This document shows, one piece after another, positions 48,567 to 63,818 of a DNA stretch of 64,000 bases. This stretch comes from Shouchella lonarensis (GTDB lineage: Bacteria; Bacillota; Bacilli; Bacillales; Bacillaceae_D): contig NZ_FMYM01000006.1 in NCBI RefSeq assembly GCF_900096965.1, forward strand, positions 62,001 to 126,000, read 5' to 3'. The first letter of the stretch is position 1. The number at the start of each line of letters is the position of its first letter. The notes beneath the pieces are model-generated. The model was not told where the DNA came from, searched no databases, and saw only the letters and a program-made list of their open reading frames with translations. The translations under genes were made by a program, and so were the position numbers.

Positions 48567-50096
48567 TCACACCGGATAAACAGGGTGCTTCCGCTCAGTA
48601 AATGTGACATTTTTATGCTCATATAAACGAAAACGGTTGATCAACTCCGCCCGTAAATCATTGCCATTAACAATCCCGTCAATCACGAGCTCAGACGCCA
48701 AACGATACACATCAATATTTGCTTTATATTCTTCACGTTTCTCAGCAATGAAAGCTGCCCGATCAGCCTCTGGGAGCTCTGCAATCTTTTTCGCATAGAC
48801 GGCATTCACTGCGGCTTCCGGTCCCATCACTGCAATTTGCGCTTGTGGTAACGCGAGACAACAGTCTGGATCAAAAGCTGGACCTGCCATCGCATATAGT
48901 CCTGCACCATACGCTTTGCGCACAACAACCGAAATTTTTGGTACTGTTGCTTCTGCCATCGCTGAAATCATCTTCGCCCCGTGACGAATAATCCCGGCGC
49001 GTTCGACTTTCGTTCCAATCATAAACCCGGGAATATCCGCTAAAAATAATAACGGGATATGATACGCATCGCAGAGCGTAATAAAACGTGCTGCTTTATC
49101 AGCCGAGTCATGAAACAACACGCCCCCTTTTGCTTTCGGTTGGTTGGCAACAATACCGATGACCCGACCATCTAAATGGGCAAACCCCGTAATGAGTTCT
49201 GGGGCAAATAACGCTTTTATTTCAAAAAAACTCTCTTCATCCACGAGTCTGTCTAGGAAATCATACATATTAAACGGTGCGTTTTGATTGGCTGGAATGA
49301 GTGATTCAATCGTTCCTGGTAATTCCGCTGGTGGACGTGGTGTCTCGCGCGCCGGCTGTTCTTCGTAGCTTTTTGGCATATAGCGCAAATAAGCACGTGC
49401 TTTTTCAATTGCTTCTTGTTCATTCGCCGCTAAAATATCCCCGCATCCAGACACACTACAATGCATCGACGCGCCACCCATTTCTTCTAGCGTCACATTT
49501 TCACCAATGACCATTTGCGCCATTCGTGGTGAACCTAAATACATTGACGCATTGCCATCAACCATAATGACAACATCACAGAATGCCGGGATGTACGCGC
49601 CTCCTGCCGCAGATGGACCAAATAAAATGCATACTTGCGGGATTCTGCCAGACAACTTTACTTGGTTATGAAAAATTTTTCCAGCCCCGCGCCGTCCTGG
49701 GAACATTTCAACTTGATCGGTAATACGCGCCCCAGCTGAATCGACCAAATAAAGCATGGGCACATGCAATTTTTCCGCTGTTTCTTGAATGCGAATGATT
49801 TTTTCAACCGTACGCGCACCCCACGAGCCCGCTTTTACGGTTGAATCATTGGCCATCACGCAAACAGGCTTCCCACCAATTGTCCCCATACCACAAACAA
49901 CCCCGTCAGCTGGTAAACCTTCTGCTTCACTATTGGCAAACAAGCCGTCCTCACATGTCAAATCATCATCTAAAAGAAGGCGCAAACGCTCCCGCACAAA
50001 CAGCTTCCCTTTTTCCGCATTTTGCTCATGGTAATGTGCTTTCCCACCTTGCTCAATTTGTTTCTTCTTCTCATTGCGCATTTGTTCAACCGTCAT
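48567..50096 (-). CDS. yngE: Acyl-CoA carboxylase carboxyltransferase subunit
   Basis: 509 residues. Two crotonase-like halves, as in methylcrotonyl-/propionyl-CoA carboxylase beta: GARITDQVEMFPGRRGAG, FGPSAAGGAYIPAFCD, then LLFLADIPGFMIGTK and RKAYGAGLYAMAGPAFDPD. With the biotin carboxylase and biotin carrier upstream it forms a three-part carboxylase, probably for 3-methylcrotonyl-CoA. Start ATG 50096 after GGGAGG; the frame opens 38 codons earlier inside the hydratase gene. Confidence 0.87.
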   Translation of the reverse strand: MTVEQMRNEKKKQIEQGGKAHYHEQNAEKGKLFVRERLRLLLDDDLTCEDGLFANSEAEGLPADGVVCGMGTIGGKPVCVMANDSTVKAGSWGARTVEKIIRIQETAEKLHVPMLYLVDSAGARITDQVEMFPGRRGAGKIFHNQVKLSGRIPQVCILFGPSAAGGAYIPAFCDVVIMVDGNASMYLGSPRMAQMVIGENVTLEEMGGASMHCSVSGCGDILAANEQEAIEKARAYLRYMPKSYEEQPARETPRPPAELPGTIESLIPANQNAPFNMYDFLDRLVDEESFFEIKALFAPELITGFAHLDGRVIGIVANQPKAKGGVLFHDSADKAARFITLCDAYHIPLLFLADIPGFMIGTKVERAGIIRHGAKMISAMAEATVPKISVVVRKAYGAGLYAMAGPAFDPDCCLALPQAQIAVMGPEAAVNAVYAKKIAELPEADRAAFIAEKREEYKANIDVYRLASELVIDGIVNGNDLRAELINRFRLYEHKNVTFTERKHPVYPV

Positions 50097-50109
50097 GTCA
50101 ATGCCTCCC

Positions 50110-50910
50110 TCAGTTGCCCTTATATATCGGCTGTCTTTTCTCTTTAAACGCGGCAAGCCCTTCAAGCCGATCATTCGTGTGTAAAATCGTTTGGTATGCC
50201 TTGTGCTCACGTCGTAACCCCTCAGCTAGCGGTAAATCTGCGCTGGCGTCGATCGCTTGCTTCGCTGCTTGCAATGCGAGCGGCCCACTTTGCGCCATTT
50301 CTATTGCAAGTGCTCGGGCAGCGGTTGCCATTTCTTCTACTGGCACGGCATGCTCACATAACCCAATCGCGTACGCTTCTGCGCCAGAAATACGCCTTCC
50401 TGTGTAAATCAATTCTTTCGCTTTCCCTGGACCAATGAGCCGGGGCAAGCGTTGTGTCCCTCCTGCGCCAGGAATGATTGCTAACCTCGTTTCTGTTAAC
50501 CCATATTGCGCGTCCTTCGCGAAGAGCCGCACATCACCAGCAAGGCATAATTCCAATCCACCCCCAAAAGCATGACCAGCCGCCGCAACAATGACCGGCT
50601 GCGGCAAAGACGCGAGCGCTTCGACAGTTTCACCAATCAATTTGACCGTCTCTATGGCCTCTTCTTCTGTCATTGCCGCCCGTTCTTTTAAATCTGCGCC
50701 CGCACAAAACACTTTCCCCGTTGCAGCCGTAAGGACGACAACACGGATGTCACGATCTTCTTTGATCTTTTCACATTGCGCTTTCAATGCCTTTAATAAT
50801 TTTAACGATAATGCGTTCGCCGCTTCCGGTCGATTGAAATACAACCATGCACAGTGATCTTCTACTGCCGTAATTAATGGGCCTTGCTTTAACAAATCAT
50901 TCAAGCTCAA
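50110..50910 (-). CDS. yngF: Enoyl-CoA hydratase (methylglutaconyl-CoA type)
   Basis: About 266 residues. Crotonase signature: AGADLKERAAM, AGHAFGGGLELCLAGD (oxyanion hole), and the catalytic Glu region TRLAIIPGAGGTQRLPR. In leucine breakdown it would hydrate 3-methylglutaconyl-CoA. Start: TTG 50910 has AAGGAG nine bases upstream; an ATG six codons earlier (50928) overlaps that site. It overlaps the biotin carrier end. Confidence 0.85.
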   Translation of the reverse strand: MSLNDLLKQGPLITAVEDHCAWLYFNRPEAANALSLKLLKALKAQCEKIKEDRDIRVVVLTAATGKVFCAGADLKERAAMTEEEAIETVKLIGETVEALASLPQPVIVAAAGHAFGGGLELCLAGDVRLFAKDAQYGLTETRLAIIPGAGGTQRLPRLIGPGKAKELIYTGRRISGAEAYAIGLCEHAVPVEEMATAARALAIEMAQSGPLALQAAKQAIDASADLPLAEGLRREHKAYQTILHTNDRLEGLAAFKEKRQPIYKGN

Positions 50911-51121
50911 TGAGGTCGTCTCCTTCATTCACAAACTCCCCCTCTGGTTTTAAAATGGTCTTCACTTTTCCAGCCGTTTGCGCCTCAATTGGGATTTCCA
51001 TTTTCATCGATTCCAAAATGGCTACTTCCTGTCCAACTTTTACTTCATCTCCAACGGACACAGTTATTTTCCATACATTCCCTGCCATCGTCGATTGAAT
51101 TGCACTCATCACGTTGTTCAA
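50897..51121 (-). CDS. Biotin carboxyl carrier protein, 74 residues
   Basis: A free-standing biotinyl domain: the biotinylated lysine is in ILESMKMEIP (about 40), preceded by GDEVKVGQEV and followed by GKVKTILKPEGEFVNEGD. Equivalent to YngHB. The start is uncertain: TTG 51121, GTG or ATG (51109) all lie near GGGGGT. It carries carboxyl-biotin between the carboxylase and carboxyltransferase. Confidence 0.88.
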   Translation of the reverse strand: MNNVMSAIQSTMAGNVWKITVSVGDEVKVGQEVAILESMKMEIPIEAQTAGKVKTILKPEGEFVNEGDDLIELE

Positions 51122-51145
51122 CCCCCAGTATACCTACCGCCTCAT

Positions 51146-52519
51146 TTACGATTCAGACGGAGATGTCTTTTTCTCTAACACAAAATCTTTTGCGTGTGTA
51201 TTTAAAAAAGATGTCGTTGCCTCTCCTGCACAAAAGATGGGATGAGCAACAATCTCTTTTAAAAGTGGGATATTCGTTTTTATGCCTGTAATATCATATG
51301 CGGCTAACGCCTCAGCCATCGCTTCGCAAGCCTCTGTTCGCGTTGCCTTTTTGACGATCATTTTCGCGATCATCGGGTCATAGAACGGTGTAATCACACT
51401 GCCTGCACCGACTGGACACTCGTGGCGAATATCAGGTGCTTCTGGCTGTTTGAATGTCGCAATCGTTCCAGGAGATGGGAAAAATTTGACCGGATCTTCA
51501 GCATAAATGCGTACTTCTAGTGCATGCCCTTCCGGCTGCAAATCCTTTTGCGCCCACGGCAATACCTCTCCCGCGGCAATCCGAATTTGCCATTCCACTA
51601 AGTCAATCCCAAAAATCTCCTCTGTTACGGGATGCTCGACTTGTAAACGTGTATTCATCTCTAAAAAGTAAAAATCGCCATTTTCAGCAACCAAACATTC
51701 TAATGTGCCAACATTTTCATAGCCAATAAATGTTGCTGCTTGCTTGGCCATCGCAATCATTTTTTCCCGCGTCTCATTTGTCAAAAATGGTGAAGGTGCT
51801 TCTTCAACGACTTTTTGATGCCGACGTTGAATTGAGCAATCTCGCTCCCCTAAAATAACGACATTTCCAGGTTGGTCGGCCACAATTTGCATTTCAATGT
51901 GGCGCGGACGTACAATATATTTTTCAATGAAAATCGCACCATCTCCAAAAAACATTTGCGCCTTTTTGAGCGTTCTCTCATAAGCAAGTGCACACGCTTC
52001 CTCATCCTCACACAACTCAATACCAATCCCGCCGCCACCTGAAGCAGCTTTCAACATGACAGGATAACCCATCTCTTGTGCAACTTGTACCGCTTCTTCC
52101 TTTGTTGTCACTGCGCTACTGCCTGGGATAACCGGTACACCCGCTTTCACCATCGTTTCCCGTGCCTGCAATTTATCTCCCATCGCCGCAATCGTTGTCG
52201 CATTAGGTCCAATAAAAATGAGCCCCTCTACGGTACAGAACGTCGCAAAGTCCGCTTGTTCCGACAATAACCCGTACCCTGGATGAACTGCATCGGCTCC
52301 AGATTCTTTTGCGACTTCAATGATTCGTGTTTGATTTAAATAGCTTTCATGAACGCGGGCACCACCGATATGATAAGCCTCGTCTGCCAGTTTCGTATGC
52401 AATGCGTCTTTATCAGCCTCAGAATAAACTGCGACCGTTTTGATCGCCATTTTCTTACATGTACGGATAATGCGACAAGCAACCTCGCCGCGGTTTGCGA
52501 TTAGTATTTTTTTAATCAT
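51146..52519 (-). CDS. yngH: Biotin carboxylase subunit
   Basis: 457 residues. ATP-grasp enzyme carboxylating biotin: IANRGEVACRIIRTCKK at the N terminus, HPGYGLLSE, the glycine-rich ATP lid AASGGGGIGI, EKYIVRPRHIEMQI, and FLEMNTRLQVEHPVTE (catalytic Glu/Asn/Arg). It lies outside the fatty-acid acc genes and belongs to the acyl-CoA operon. ATG after AAAGGAG. Confidence 0.92.
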   Translation of the reverse strand: MIKKILIANRGEVACRIIRTCKKMAIKTVAVYSEADKDALHTKLADEAYHIGGARVHESYLNQTRIIEVAKESGADAVHPGYGLLSEQADFATFCTVEGLIFIGPNATTIAAMGDKLQARETMVKAGVPVIPGSSAVTTKEEAVQVAQEMGYPVMLKAASGGGGIGIELCEDEEACALAYERTLKKAQMFFGDGAIFIEKYIVRPRHIEMQIVADQPGNVVILGERDCSIQRRHQKVVEEAPSPFLTNETREKMIAMAKQAATFIGYENVGTLECLVAENGDFYFLEMNTRLQVEHPVTEEIFGIDLVEWQIRIAAGEVLPWAQKDLQPEGHALEVRIYAEDPVKFFPSPGTIATFKQPEAPDIRHECPVGAGSVITPFYDPMIAKMIVKKATRTEACEAMAEALAAYDITGIKTNIPLLKEIVAHPIFCAGEATTSFLNTHAKDFVLEKKTSPSES

Positions 52520-52535
52520 TCAATTCGCTCCTTTG

Positions 52536-53687
52536 CTACGTCCGTGGTAGCCCTAAATGACGGGCAATGACGAGTCGTTGGATTTCCGACGTTCCTTCAC
52601 CGATTTCCAGCAATTTCGCATCACGAAGCATCCGTTCCACTTCATATTCCTTCATATAGCCATAACCACCATGAATTTGTAATGCTTGATTACAAACACG
52701 TGTGGCTGTTTCTGAAGCAAACAACTTTGCATATCCTGACTCTTTGCCAAACGGTTGACCGGCATCTTTTAAGCTCGCCGCCTTATGCACCATCGTCCGG
52801 GCCAAATCAATTTCCATCGCCATATCGGCTAACTTAAATTGGATTGCTTGGAAAGCACCAATCACTTTTCCAAATTGCTTTCGTTCTTGCGCATAAGCAA
52901 GTGCCCGGTCAAATGCCGCTTGGGCAATGCCAACTGCAAGTGCAGCGATAGAAATCCGGCCGCCGTCAAGTGTATATAAAAATTGACTAAACCCTTTTTC
53001 TGGATCGCCTAATACATTTTCTTTCGGGATCCGCACGTCCTCTAATACAAGTTCACACGTATTAGACGCGCGCACGCCCATTTTGTCATAATCAGCCCGA
53101 ATCGAAAATCCGGCAGCATCGGTCGGGACAATAAAAGCAGAAATTTGTTTCTTCCCATCTTCCCGCTCGCCTGTCACCGCGGTCACAATGACGGTATCGG
53201 CATAACTTGCATTCGTAATCCAACATTTTTCACCATTAATGACATAATCAGGTCCATCCGCCACAGCTTTTGTCTGCGTGCCTCCTGCATCCGAGCCTGC
53301 ATTTGGCTCCGTTAAACCGAATGCCCCAAGCGTTTTTCCGCTTGCAAGCGGAGTGAGGTATTTTTGTTTCTGTTCCTCTGTCCCGTAATAATAAATCGGG
53401 CTTGCCCCAAGCGATACGGCCGCCGCATAGCTTAAACCTGTCCCGCCACACGCATAGCCAATCTCCTCAACAGCAATCGCATACGACACCGTATCTCCAC
53501 CTGATCCGCCATATTTTTCTGGGAAAGGAAGCCCTAAAAGCCCTAATTCACCCATTTTTTTAAATGCTTGTTCAGCAAATAATGATTGTTCATCACGCTG
53601 TCTCGCCTTTGGTGCCAATTCTTTTTTTGCAAACTGTCTGACCATATCACGAATCATCTCTTGATCTTTCGTTAACGTCACATTCAA
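52536..53687 (-). CDS. yngJ: Acyl-CoA dehydrogenase (isovaleryl-CoA type)
   Basis: 383 residues from TTG 53687 (NVTLTKDQEMIRDMVRQF), eight bases after AAAGGGG. FAD-dependent enzyme: FGLTEPNAGSDAGGTQTKA, WITNASYAD, RDAKLLEIGEGTSEIQRLVIARHLG near the end with the catalytic glutamate in IGEGTSE or the nearby YEVERM region. A 17-codon longer frame from ATG 53738 would start at the predicted transcription start and contain the operator palindrome, so it is rejected. First gene of the operon. Confidence 0.88.
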   Translation of the reverse strand: MNVTLTKDQEMIRDMVRQFAKKELAPKARQRDEQSLFAEQAFKKMGELGLLGLPFPEKYGGSGGDTVSYAIAVEEIGYACGGTGLSYAAAVSLGASPIYYYGTEEQKQKYLTPLASGKTLGAFGLTEPNAGSDAGGTQTKAVADGPDYVINGEKCWITNASYADTVIVTAVTGEREDGKKQISAFIVPTDAAGFSIRADYDKMGVRASNTCELVLEDVRIPKENVLGDPEKGFSQFLYTLDGGRISIAALAVGIAQAAFDRALAYAQERKQFGKVIGAFQAIQFKLADMAMEIDLARTMVHKAASLKDAGQPFGKESGYAKLFASETATRVCNQALQIHGGYGYMKEYEVERMLRDAKLLEIGEGTSEIQRLVIARHLGLPRT

Positions 53688-53712
53688 AGAAAAAACCCCT
53701 TTTTCATCTAAT

Positions 53713-53728
53713 CCGAGCGAGCGCTCAG
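53713..53728. promoter_or_regulatory. Palindrome in the yngJ leader, possible TetR-type operator
   Basis: CCGAGCGAGCGCTCAG, with an 8-base perfect core GAGCGCTC, lies just after the predicted start of transcription. Regulators of acyl-CoA degradation often bind such sites. None is encoded nearby. Confidence 0.4.
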
Positions 53729-53736
53729 TGAAATTC

Positions 53737-53752
53737 ATGAAAGCGTTAACAA
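53737..53752 (-). promoter_or_regulatory. Candidate cre (CcpA) site at the acyl-CoA promoter
   Basis: Minus strand TTGTTAACGCTTTCAT differs at one position from the cre consensus WTGNAANCGNWWNCAW. It overlaps the predicted transcription start, a position that would repress. Confidence 0.5.
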
Positions 53753-53753
53753 A

Positions 53754-53782
53754 ATCTTAGCGCATCTGATGAATAAAGTCAA
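53754..53782 (-). promoter_or_regulatory. SigA promoter of the acyl-CoA operon
   Basis: Minus strand TTGACT (53782-53777), 17-base spacer, TAAGAT (53759-53754). Confidence 0.7.
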
Positions 53783-53815
53783 ATGAGTTGGAATTGTCGA
53801 TTTTTGTCGTTGTTA

Positions 53816-53869
53816 AAGCAAAATGCAATCCCACCTCATGCAGTATGCATGGCTGAGATTGCATTGCTT
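53816..53869 (-). terminator. Large hairpin after the propeller-collagen gene
   Basis: AAGCAAAATGCAATC (53816-53830) is complementary, with one mismatch, to GATTGCATTGCTT (53857-53869); further pairing occurs inside. It lies 12 bases after the stop codon at 53881. Confidence 0.65.
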
Positions 53870-53880
53870 GTTACGTTATA

Positions 53881-56316
<2,436 letters not shown>

Positions 56317-56370
56317 GTTTGTTCCTCCCTCTTAAAAATTTGTAAATGTAACACATATACCGTGTTCTCT

Positions 56371-56399
56371 ACAGTGTATGTTCCTGTGTGGGGGGGGTT
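56371..56399 (-). promoter_or_regulatory. Weak candidate late-sporulation promoter
   Basis: Minus strand AACC (56399-56396), 15 bases, CATACACTG (56380-56372): reminiscent of SigK (AC / CATAnnnTA), with one mismatch in the -10. The spacer contains a run of eight C (G on plus). Confidence 0.3.
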
Positions 56400-56636
56400 C
56401 GGGCTTAGTGGTATTTAATGATGGCGTACCATATCTCGCTAAAATTAATACAAGAAGACAGCGCTCTTTTTGAAACGCTGTCCTCTTTATACGTGTATTG
56501 TTCACGAAAAAACGCTACAATTGACGGTTCAAAAACTAGATTGACTGAAAGTTTCTTCACGAATCACAGAATACGAGCTTTACAAACGTACCGCTCACAC
56601 CATCATGTCCGTGTCGTATACTAAGTGGTGATTCAT
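56400..56636. other. Gap between the two propeller-collagen genes
   Basis: Holds an imperfect terminator-like hairpin (GACAGCG 56457-56463 with CGCTGTC 56476-56482). A 68-codon plus-strand frame (56418-56624) lacks a ribosome site and family features and is not called. Confidence 0.45.
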
Positions 56637-60091
<3,455 letters not shown>

Positions 60092-61909
60092 TTACGTCTG
60101 CAACGCCTCATGCTGAGAGCGAATAAACCCATCATACATGCCTTTTTTCTCTCGTAATTGTTGGTGCGTTCCTTCTTCTATTACTTGTCCATTCTCTAGC
60201 ACAATAATATGGTCTGCTTCGCGAATGGTTGACAGGCGGTGCGCAATCATTATCGCTGTCCTGCCTGCTAACAATGTTTTTAAACCTGCCTGGATTTTTA
60301 ATTCTGTCTCCGTATCAATATTTGCTGTTGCTTCGTCTAAAATTAAAATATGCGGATTCGCTAAAAGCGCGCGGGCAAACGAAAGCAACTGTCTTTCTCC
60401 AACAGAGAGCACGCTCCCTTGTTCCTCTACTTCTGTATGATAACCATCTGCTAGTTTCCTAATAAAGTCATCAGCCCCGACCGCTTTTGCTGCTGCGATA
60501 ATGTCTTCTTCCGTTGCATCTGGACGTCCGAAGCGAATGTTATCCATAATTGTGCCCGCAAAAATAAATGTATCTTGCAACACATAACTCACGCTCGCAC
60601 GTACATCAGCTAGACGAATCTCTTTCAAATCGGTTCCATCGAGTAAAATTGTTCCACTAGTTGGATCATAGAATCGGCTCATCAAATTGACAATGGTTGA
60701 TTTCCCTGAGCCGGTGTGCCCAACAAGTGCTGTTGTCTTCCCCGCAGCGAATGTCAGATTAATTCCCTTTAATGCTGGACGACGCGCATCATACGCAAAT
60801 GTCACATCACGGAAAACAACTTCTCCTTCGACATTTGTTAAGCGCTTCGCGTCTTGCTTGTCCTCCACATTTGGCTTTTCATCTAAAAATTCGAAGATGC
60901 GCTCGCTTGAAGCCATTCCGACTAATAACTGATTATATACTTGTCCTAAACGAGAGATCGGCTCCCAAAACATCCCAACATAAAAGGCAAATGAGACAAA
61001 TACACCAAGCGTCAATGGGTTTGTATCACTTTGAATCAAATACGCCCCATACCAAATTAAAATCGCACCACCCAGTGCACTCGCCATTTCTACAAAGGGA
61101 CGAAATAACGCATTCATCTTTGTGGCATGTTGCCAACTCTTATATGTTTGTGTATTCACGTCATCGAAAAAAGCCATGTTTTCTTGCTCTTGTGCATAAG
61201 CCTGTGTCACTCTAATTCCTTGAATGCTCTCATTTAAATGCGAGTTAAGGCGTGATTGTCGAATGCGTACCGTTTGCCACGCGCGACGGATTTTCCTTCT
61301 TAGTTTCGTAGAGATGAAGAACATGATCGGTAAAATAATGAGGATCACAAGCGCCAATTGCGGACTAAGCGTAAATAAAATGACGACGATCCCAATGAGC
61401 ATGACGATGTCCATCAACAAATTGACAACACCATTTGTAAATAAATCTTGCAACGAGTTGACATCATTAATAACACGAACGAGAATCGAACCGGCAGAAC
61501 GCTGATCAAAGAAACGGTGCGACAAATGTTGGATGTGATTAAATAACTTCTTACGAATGTCAAAGATCACATATTGCCCGAGACGATTCATCCACCGGAT
61601 TCGGAGCATATTGGCAACCATATTTAAGACATATAAACCAAGGACAATGGCCGCATAGAACACCATGTCTGGTCCAGTTGCGAGTCCTTTTTCGACTTGT
61701 CCGATCGCAAATACACCAATAAAAATTGGGATTGCTAACCGAACTGCTGTCGCAAGTAACATCATCACAATCGTGATTGGTAACAACGTTTTTGCATACG
61801 GCTTCACAAACGCAAGCAATCGAAGAAGTTGTTTCCAATTAAATGGTTTTTCAATGACTTGCTCCACCGGATAATGAAAACGGCTCTTATTTTTTACTGT
61901 TTTTTCCAT
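60092..61909 (-). CDS. Heterodimeric ABC exporter half, YheH-like (canonical ATP site)
   Basis: 605 residues: N-terminal tail, six-helix exporter domain (about 35-320), then ATPase with Walker A GHTGSGKST (about 400), Walker B ILILDEATANID (catalytic Glu present) and a degenerate signature LSVGERQ. Its partner has the opposite pattern, so together they make one active and one impaired ATP site, as in BmrCD-type drug exporters. Follows the partner gene by 14 bases. Substrate unknown. Confidence 0.85.
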   Translation of the reverse strand: MEKTVKNKSRFHYPVEQVIEKPFNWKQLLRLLAFVKPYAKTLLPITIVMMLLATAVRLAIPIFIGVFAIGQVEKGLATGPDMVFYAAIVLGLYVLNMVANMLRIRWMNRLGQYVIFDIRKKLFNHIQHLSHRFFDQRSAGSILVRVINDVNSLQDLFTNGVVNLLMDIVMLIGIVVILFTLSPQLALVILIILPIMFFISTKLRRKIRRAWQTVRIRQSRLNSHLNESIQGIRVTQAYAQEQENMAFFDDVNTQTYKSWQHATKMNALFRPFVEMASALGGAILIWYGAYLIQSDTNPLTLGVFVSFAFYVGMFWEPISRLGQVYNQLLVGMASSERIFEFLDEKPNVEDKQDAKRLTNVEGEVVFRDVTFAYDARRPALKGINLTFAAGKTTALVGHTGSGKSTIVNLMSRFYDPTSGTILLDGTDLKEIRLADVRASVSYVLQDTFIFAGTIMDNIRFGRPDATEEDIIAAAKAVGADDFIRKLADGYHTEVEEQGSVLSVGERQLLSFARALLANPHILILDEATANIDTETELKIQAGLKTLLAGRTAIMIAHRLSTIREADHIIVLENGQVIEEGTHQQLREKKGMYDGFIRSQHEALQT

Positions 61910-61923
61910 TCCGATACTCCTCT

Positions 61924-63672
61924 CTACACGCTCATTTTTTCATCTGCTTGATGCTCGTTTTGCATATGATAAATGCGACGATACATCCCCGGTTGCGCTA
62001 ATAGTGTTTCATGTGTTCCTCTCTCTTGTACATTGCCTTCTTCTAAAACAAGGATTTCATCACAATGTTTGACAGACGAAATCCGATGCGCAATGACAAA
62101 AGTCGTGCGCCCTTTCATCATGTCATGCAGTGCATGCTGAATCTTGACCTCTGTTTTCATGTCAACTGCACTTGTTGCATCATCCAATATTAGAATGCTT
62201 GGGTTCATGATCATTGCCCGGGCAATGGCGATTCGTTGCTTTTGACCACCAGATAACCCAAGCCCTTTTTCTCCTAATACCGTGTCGTACCCGTCCGGAA
62301 GCTCGGAAATAAACGCATGGGCATCGGCGCGTTTCGCTGCAGTGACAATGTCATTTTCTGTCGCATCTGGACGCCCATATGCTAAGTTGTCACGAATTGT
62401 TGAAGAGAACAAGAATGTTTGCTGCATCACAATGCCAATATTTTGCCGTAATATATTGACATGATATGATTCTAGCGGTTTACCATCAATCAAAATTTCG
62501 CCACCTGTTCGCTCATAGAAACGCATCAACAATTGAACAATAGACGATTTCCCGGCACCAGTAGAACCGATTAAACCGATGGTTTTACCTTGAGGAACAT
62601 GGAAATCAAGCGCTGACAAAGCGTCGTTTGAAGAACCATCATAACGCAAATCTACTTGTTTAAAAGTTACCTCGCCTCGTAACTTTTCTGCCTTCTTTGT
62701 CTCTAGCGCACCAATCGGTCGTTCCTTTTCTGAAAATATTTCGAGCAACCGTTCTCCAGAAGCTTTTGATTGTGAGAACATGTTAATAATGAAACCTAAA
62801 TGCATGATGGGACCAATCATGAACCAAATGAGGCTAAAGAAAGCGGTGAGCTCTCCAGGCGTTAACTGTTGTTGGACAGCTAGATAGCCACCAAATCCTA
62901 ACAAAATGACCGCCGAAACATTCCCCATAAATTCCATAAGTGGAAAGTATTTTCCCCACACATTGGCAATCTCTATATTTTTCTCACGGTAATCATCATT
63001 TTGACTATGAAAACGAGTCTTTTCTTTTTCCTCTTGCGACAACGCCTTCACTGTCTGTATCCCACTCACGTTTTCTTGCACCTTTGAATTTAGCCCAGCA
63101 AGTGATTTCCTTACTTTCCGAAAACTAGGATGCACACGCTGATCAAACTTGTATACAGCAACAGCCAAGAATGGCAACGTCACCATCGTCGCCAAGGTGA
63201 GTGGCACTGAATAGTAAAACATTACTGCGAGTGTGAAGCTAACAATTAAAATAAAATGGACAAACTGGGCAAAACCGAAAGAGAGGAAAAAGCGAAATGC
63301 TTCAACATCTGCCGTTAAGCGCGACATTAAATCACCCGTTTTGGCACGATCATAGTAACTAAAAGGTAAAAACTGTAATTTTTCATACAATGACTTTCTC
63401 AACCGATATACCGTCTGAATACCAAAGAGGTCGCCAAAATATTGGTGAATATACGTAGCGAGTCCTTTCACTGCCATGATCAAAATTAAGCCAATTGCTA
63501 AATAAGGAATGAGGTTGGCGTTGCCACCAACAATGCCTTCATCAATCGCAATTTGCAATATAACTGGATACACGACAGTAATAGCCGTTACAAAAAAAAG
63601 CGCCAACAGTGAATAAACAAAATACTTTTTGTAAGGCATGTAAAATTTTGCTAGACGTTTAAATATCTCCAC
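61924..63672 (-). CDS. Heterodimeric ABC exporter half, YheI-like (degenerate ATP site)
   Basis: 582 residues: six-helix domain (about 15-300) and ATPase with Walker A GSTGAGKSS, intact signature LSGGQKQR, but Walker B ILILDDATSAVD, where Asp replaces the catalytic glutamate. GTG start after GAGGTGAC. Order and neighbourhood (yheA, yheB, yheE, SASP) suggest YheI/YheH (BmrC/BmrD), though other Bacillus half-exporter pairs cannot be excluded. No BmrB-like leader peptide was recognised upstream. Confidence 0.85.
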   Translation of the reverse strand: MEIFKRLAKFYMPYKKYFVYSLLALFFVTAITVVYPVILQIAIDEGIVGGNANLIPYLAIGLILIMAVKGLATYIHQYFGDLFGIQTVYRLRKSLYEKLQFLPFSYYDRAKTGDLMSRLTADVEAFRFFLSFGFAQFVHFILIVSFTLAVMFYYSVPLTLATMVTLPFLAVAVYKFDQRVHPSFRKVRKSLAGLNSKVQENVSGIQTVKALSQEEKEKTRFHSQNDDYREKNIEIANVWGKYFPLMEFMGNVSAVILLGFGGYLAVQQQLTPGELTAFFSLIWFMIGPIMHLGFIINMFSQSKASGERLLEIFSEKERPIGALETKKAEKLRGEVTFKQVDLRYDGSSNDALSALDFHVPQGKTIGLIGSTGAGKSSIVQLLMRFYERTGGEILIDGKPLESYHVNILRQNIGIVMQQTFLFSSTIRDNLAYGRPDATENDIVTAAKRADAHAFISELPDGYDTVLGEKGLGLSGGQKQRIAIARAMIMNPSILILDDATSAVDMKTEVKIQHALHDMMKGRTTFVIAHRISSVKHCDEILVLEEGNVQERGTHETLLAQPGMYRRIYHMQNEHQADEKMSV

Positions 63673-63790
63673 TTGTCTCTGTCACCTCGCATGATCGTTA
63701 ATATTTAGATGATCGAAATATTTTTTGAAGCGTATGAACCATTTTACTGTGAACAACTGCCAGCGTCAATCATTTTGCTTATTTAAAACT

Positions 63791-63818
63791 TAAAAAAGGG
63801 CCTTGACAGCCCCTTTTT
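63791..63818. terminator. Terminator of spoVR
   Basis: AAAAAAGGG (63792-63800) pairs with CCCTTTTT (63811-63818); A/T runs on both sides make it usable in both directions. It abuts the spoVR stop codon. Confidence 0.75.

Noticed and set aside
56418-56624. 68-codon plus-strand frame between the propeller genes
   Set aside because: No ribosome site, no recognisable protein features, and it overlaps a hairpin region.
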